DNA from: Alphaproteobacteria bacterium
Lineage (GTDB): Bacteria; Pseudomonadota; Alphaproteobacteria; JABSOH01; JABAAW01
Reading direction: 5' to 3'
DNA length: 6,393 nt
NCBI GenBank assembly: GCA_014238935.1
Contig: JABAAD010000040.1
Coordinates: forward strand, 1 to 6,393
Both the position numbers and the translations under genes were made by a program. Shown piece by piece: positions 4,969-6,393 of the stretch. The stretch's first letter is position 1. Each line of letters opens with the position of its first letter. The notes under the pieces are model-generated. The model saw only the letters and a program-made list of their open reading frames with translations. It was not told where the DNA came from and searched no databases.

Positions 4969-6036
4969 TCACCCTTTCGTTCGACGGGAAAACAGGCAGG
5001 CATCGCCGTAGGAAAAAAAGCGATACTGCTCGTGCGTGCGTGCGTGCGCGTAAGCGCGCTTGACCTCTTCCTCGCCCGCGAAGGCGCAAGTTAGCAGCAA
5101 CGGCGTTGCGCGCGCTTGATGAAAGTTTGTCAGCAGCAGGTCGCAGCAACGAAAATCGAATCCTTCGGCGATGTACAGGTCAGTCTCGCCGCAAAACGCG
5201 CCTGCGTTGAGGGCTGCGGACTCCAGCGCACGCACCACGGTGGTGCCTATGGCAAGCACCCGTCCGCCGCGCTGCTTGCACGCTTGGATACGCGCCAGCA
5301 CCTCCGCCGAAACTACAACGGCTTCGCGCGCCATGCGCGGCGCTTCCAACGCGTCGCCACGCAAAGGACGAAAGCTTCCGAAACTGACATGCAGGGTGAT
5401 GAACAGCGTCTCGATGCCCTTGCGCTGCATCTCTTCGAGAAGGCGCGGCGTGAGATGCCTGCCTGCCGTGGGAGCCGCGAAAGCACCGCGATGGCGGGCG
5501 AACAGCGTTTGATAGTCTTGTTTGTCCTTCGCATCGGGGCTGCGCTTCATATAGGGCGGCAGAGGCATCGCTCCTTCGTCTTCCAATCGATCGTACAGCT
5601 CTTCTTCCGAAATTTCTTCGAACCTCAAGCGTAGCAGCCCGTCGGCATCGCGTCCTTCGAGGCGTGCGAAAAAGGGCTGCTTGTCGTTGCCGAATTGCAA
5701 GCGGGCATTTTCTTTCACCTTGCCTTTGACAAAGACGCGAAACAAACCGGGCTCGATGTTTTCTGCAAGCGTAATTTCGAGAAGCGTTGTTTCATAGCGA
5801 TCTTCGGAGGTTTGTTCCTCCTCATCGACAAGGCGCGCGAGCAGCCTCGCGGGAAGAACCTTCGTGTCGTTGAGAACGACGACATCGCCGCGCCTGAGCT
5901 GTGTGGGGAGGTTTTTGACGCGCAAATCTTTCGGTGCACTCTCGAGACAAGAGAGCAAGTTCGCCTCCTCGCGTCTTTCTTTCGGACGCGTTGCGATTCG
6001 CGCCTGAGGCAGAAGGAAGTCGTCGAATGTTATCAA
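4969..6036 (-). CDS. queA: S-adenosylmethionine:tRNA ribosyltransferase-isomerase (QueA)
   Basis: QueA transfers and rearranges the ribosyl part of S-adenosylmethionine onto preQ1 in tRNA, making epoxyqueuosine. From a TTG at 6036 the protein has 355 residues, which fits the family, and begins MITFDDFLLPQARIATRP, matching the usual N-terminus. The in-frame ATG at 6189 would add 51 unrelated residues lying inside the transporter gene. Motifs in order are LNDTKVLPARL (55-65), GAMPLPPYMKR (155-165), AAPTAGRHLT (187-196), LHVSFGSFRPL (215-225), AIGTTVVRALES (262-273), TNFHQARATPLLL (303-315) and YRFFSYGDA (338-346). Several differ from the usual wording (APTAGLHFT, HVG-GTFRPV, TNFHLP-STLLM). The TTG overlaps the transporter stop as TTGA, with no good ribosome binding site, so translational coupling is likely. 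The enzyme call is secure; the departures from consensus are real in the sequence. Confidence 0.95.
   Translation of the reverse strand: MITFDDFLLPQARIATRPKERREEANLLSCLESAPKDLRVKNLPTQLRRGDVVVLNDTKVLPARLLARLVDEEEQTSEDRYETTLLEITLAENIEPGLFRVFVKGKVKENARLQFGNDKQPFFARLEGRDADGLLRLRFEEISEEELYDRLEDEGAMPLPPYMKRSPDAKDKQDYQTLFARHRGAFAAPTAGRHLTPRLLEEMQRKGIETLFITLHVSFGSFRPLRGDALEAPRMAREAVVVSAEVLARIQACKQRGGRVLAIGTTVVRALESAALNAGAFCGETDLYIAEGFDFRCCDLLLTNFHQARATPLLLTCAFAGEEEVKRAYAHARTHEQYRFFSYGDACLFSRRTKG
5031..5046. repeat. Tetranucleotide CGTG repeat in queA
   Basis: Four exact CGTG units followed by CG lie near the 3' end of queA. On the minus strand they encode the alternating His/Ala/Arg/Thr stretch just before YRFFSYGDA. 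A change of one unit would shift the frame and lose the conserved C-terminal motif. With only four units, instability is possible but not expected to be high. Confidence 0.75.
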
Positions 6037-6393
6037 GAGGCGGCGCGCTTGAACCTTTTTGTTCGCAGCAACAAACGGAACGGCAAGAGGAGGCAAAAGG
6101 CAAAGAAGAGCTTGACGCACAAATCGCCAAGCGCAAGTTTTTGCCACGCGATTCCGCTTGCAAAAAACGCGAGCGCAAAGAAGAGCCAAGTGTCAAGCAA
6201 GGAAGCGACGCTGCTGGAGACGAGGGGTGCCTTCCACCAAGCAGCACGGCGCAAACGCACGAAGACGGCGATGTCGAGCAGCTGGCTGAGCGCAAACGCT
6301 GTCAAGGACGCCATGGCGATACGCGGGGTTGCAAGCAGAAAGGAACAAAATCCCGCCACCACGAAGCCGCTTGCGACCACTCTGCGTGCGACG
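6033..6393 (-). CDS. Queuosine precursor transporter, VUT/YhhQ family (5' end outside window)
   Basis: The last roughly 119 residues of an inner-membrane transporter; the frame stays open to the window edge, and the visible part starts VARRVVASGF, an internal family position, so the GTG at 6380 is not taken as the start. Family wording includes ATPRIAMASLTAFALSQLLD, IAVFVRLRR, a WW pair followed by APLVSSSVASLLDTWLFFALAF, and GDLCVKLFFAFCLLLPFRLL. There are about four hydrophobic segments, and the protein ends in a basic tail RTKRFKRAAS. YhhQ/VUT proteins (formerly DUF165) import the queuosine precursors preQ0/preQ1. The downstream queA, tgt and queG give strong contextual support for that substrate. 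Its stop codon overlaps the queA TTG start by four bases (TTGA), so the two are probably translated together. Any promoter or preQ1 riboswitch would lie beyond the right edge and cannot be assessed. Confidence 0.9.
   Translation of the reverse strand, partial: VARRVVASGFVVAGFCSFLLATPRIAMASLTAFALSQLLDIAVFVRLRRAAWWKAPLVSSSVASLLDTWLFFALAFFASGIAWQKLALGDLCVKLFFAFCLLLPFRLLLRTKRFKRAAS

Noticed and set aside
5116..5634. Plus-strand frame of 172 codons antisense to queA
   Set aside because: No motif and composition of a shadow; queA motifs on the minus strand explain the sequence.
6036..6189. Longer QueA starting at the ATG at 6189
   Set aside because: The added residues are out of frame with, but inside, the transporter gene, and the QueA family begins at the TTG at 6036.

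Overview
This window looks like chromosomal housekeeping DNA from a moderately GC-rich bacterium. The wording of the transporter, TruA and VTT-domain proteins resembles alphaproteobacterial versions as I remember them, so an alphaproteobacterium is my best guess. It is an inference from motif wording, not a search result. Nearly everything lies on the minus strand, in transcriptional order from right to left, with short gaps or overlaps.

The right half (about 6393 down to 2472) is a queuosine block: the C-terminal part of a VUT/YhhQ-type queuosine-precursor transporter (cut by the window edge), queA, tgt and queG. Together they would import a 7-deazaguanine precursor, exchange it into the wobble position (34) of GUN-anticodon tRNAs (Tgt), add the epoxycyclopentane ring from S-adenosylmethionine (QueA) and reduce epoxyqueuosine to queuosine (QueG). 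No preQ0/preQ1 synthesis gene (queC, queD, queE, queF) is visible, so the visible genes fit precursor uptake followed by full maturation. The transporter and queA overlap as TTGA, tgt starts 9 bp after queA, and queG overlaps the end of tgt by 11 bp, which suggests a translationally coupled operon.

The middle (about 2475 to 1933) is different: it is visibly poorer in G+C (22 of 60 bases in 1981-2040 against 40 of 60 in 4081-4140) and holds two small single-pass membrane proteins. One is an unrecognised 80-residue protein with a 15-residue tandem repeat. The other resembles the DUF1640/CCDC90 family. A good sigma70-like promoter (TTGACA, 17 bp, TATCCT) overlaps the queG stop codon and would start a transcript almost exactly at the first ATG of the repeat protein.

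The left part holds a VTT/DedA-like membrane protein (1162-1896) and truA (tRNA pseudouridine synthase A). With queA, tgt and queG this makes four genes acting on the tRNA anticodon arm in one stretch. truA runs into a convergent plus-strand gene of which only the last 50 codons are in the window. The two stop codons share a palindromic CTAG inside a 13-bp tandem duplication.

Nothing here proves a wholly new system. The most unusual signals are a recurring set of short in-frame tandem duplications in several genes, a QueA that departs from several conserved motifs, and the AT-richer small-membrane-protein pair with its own promoter.
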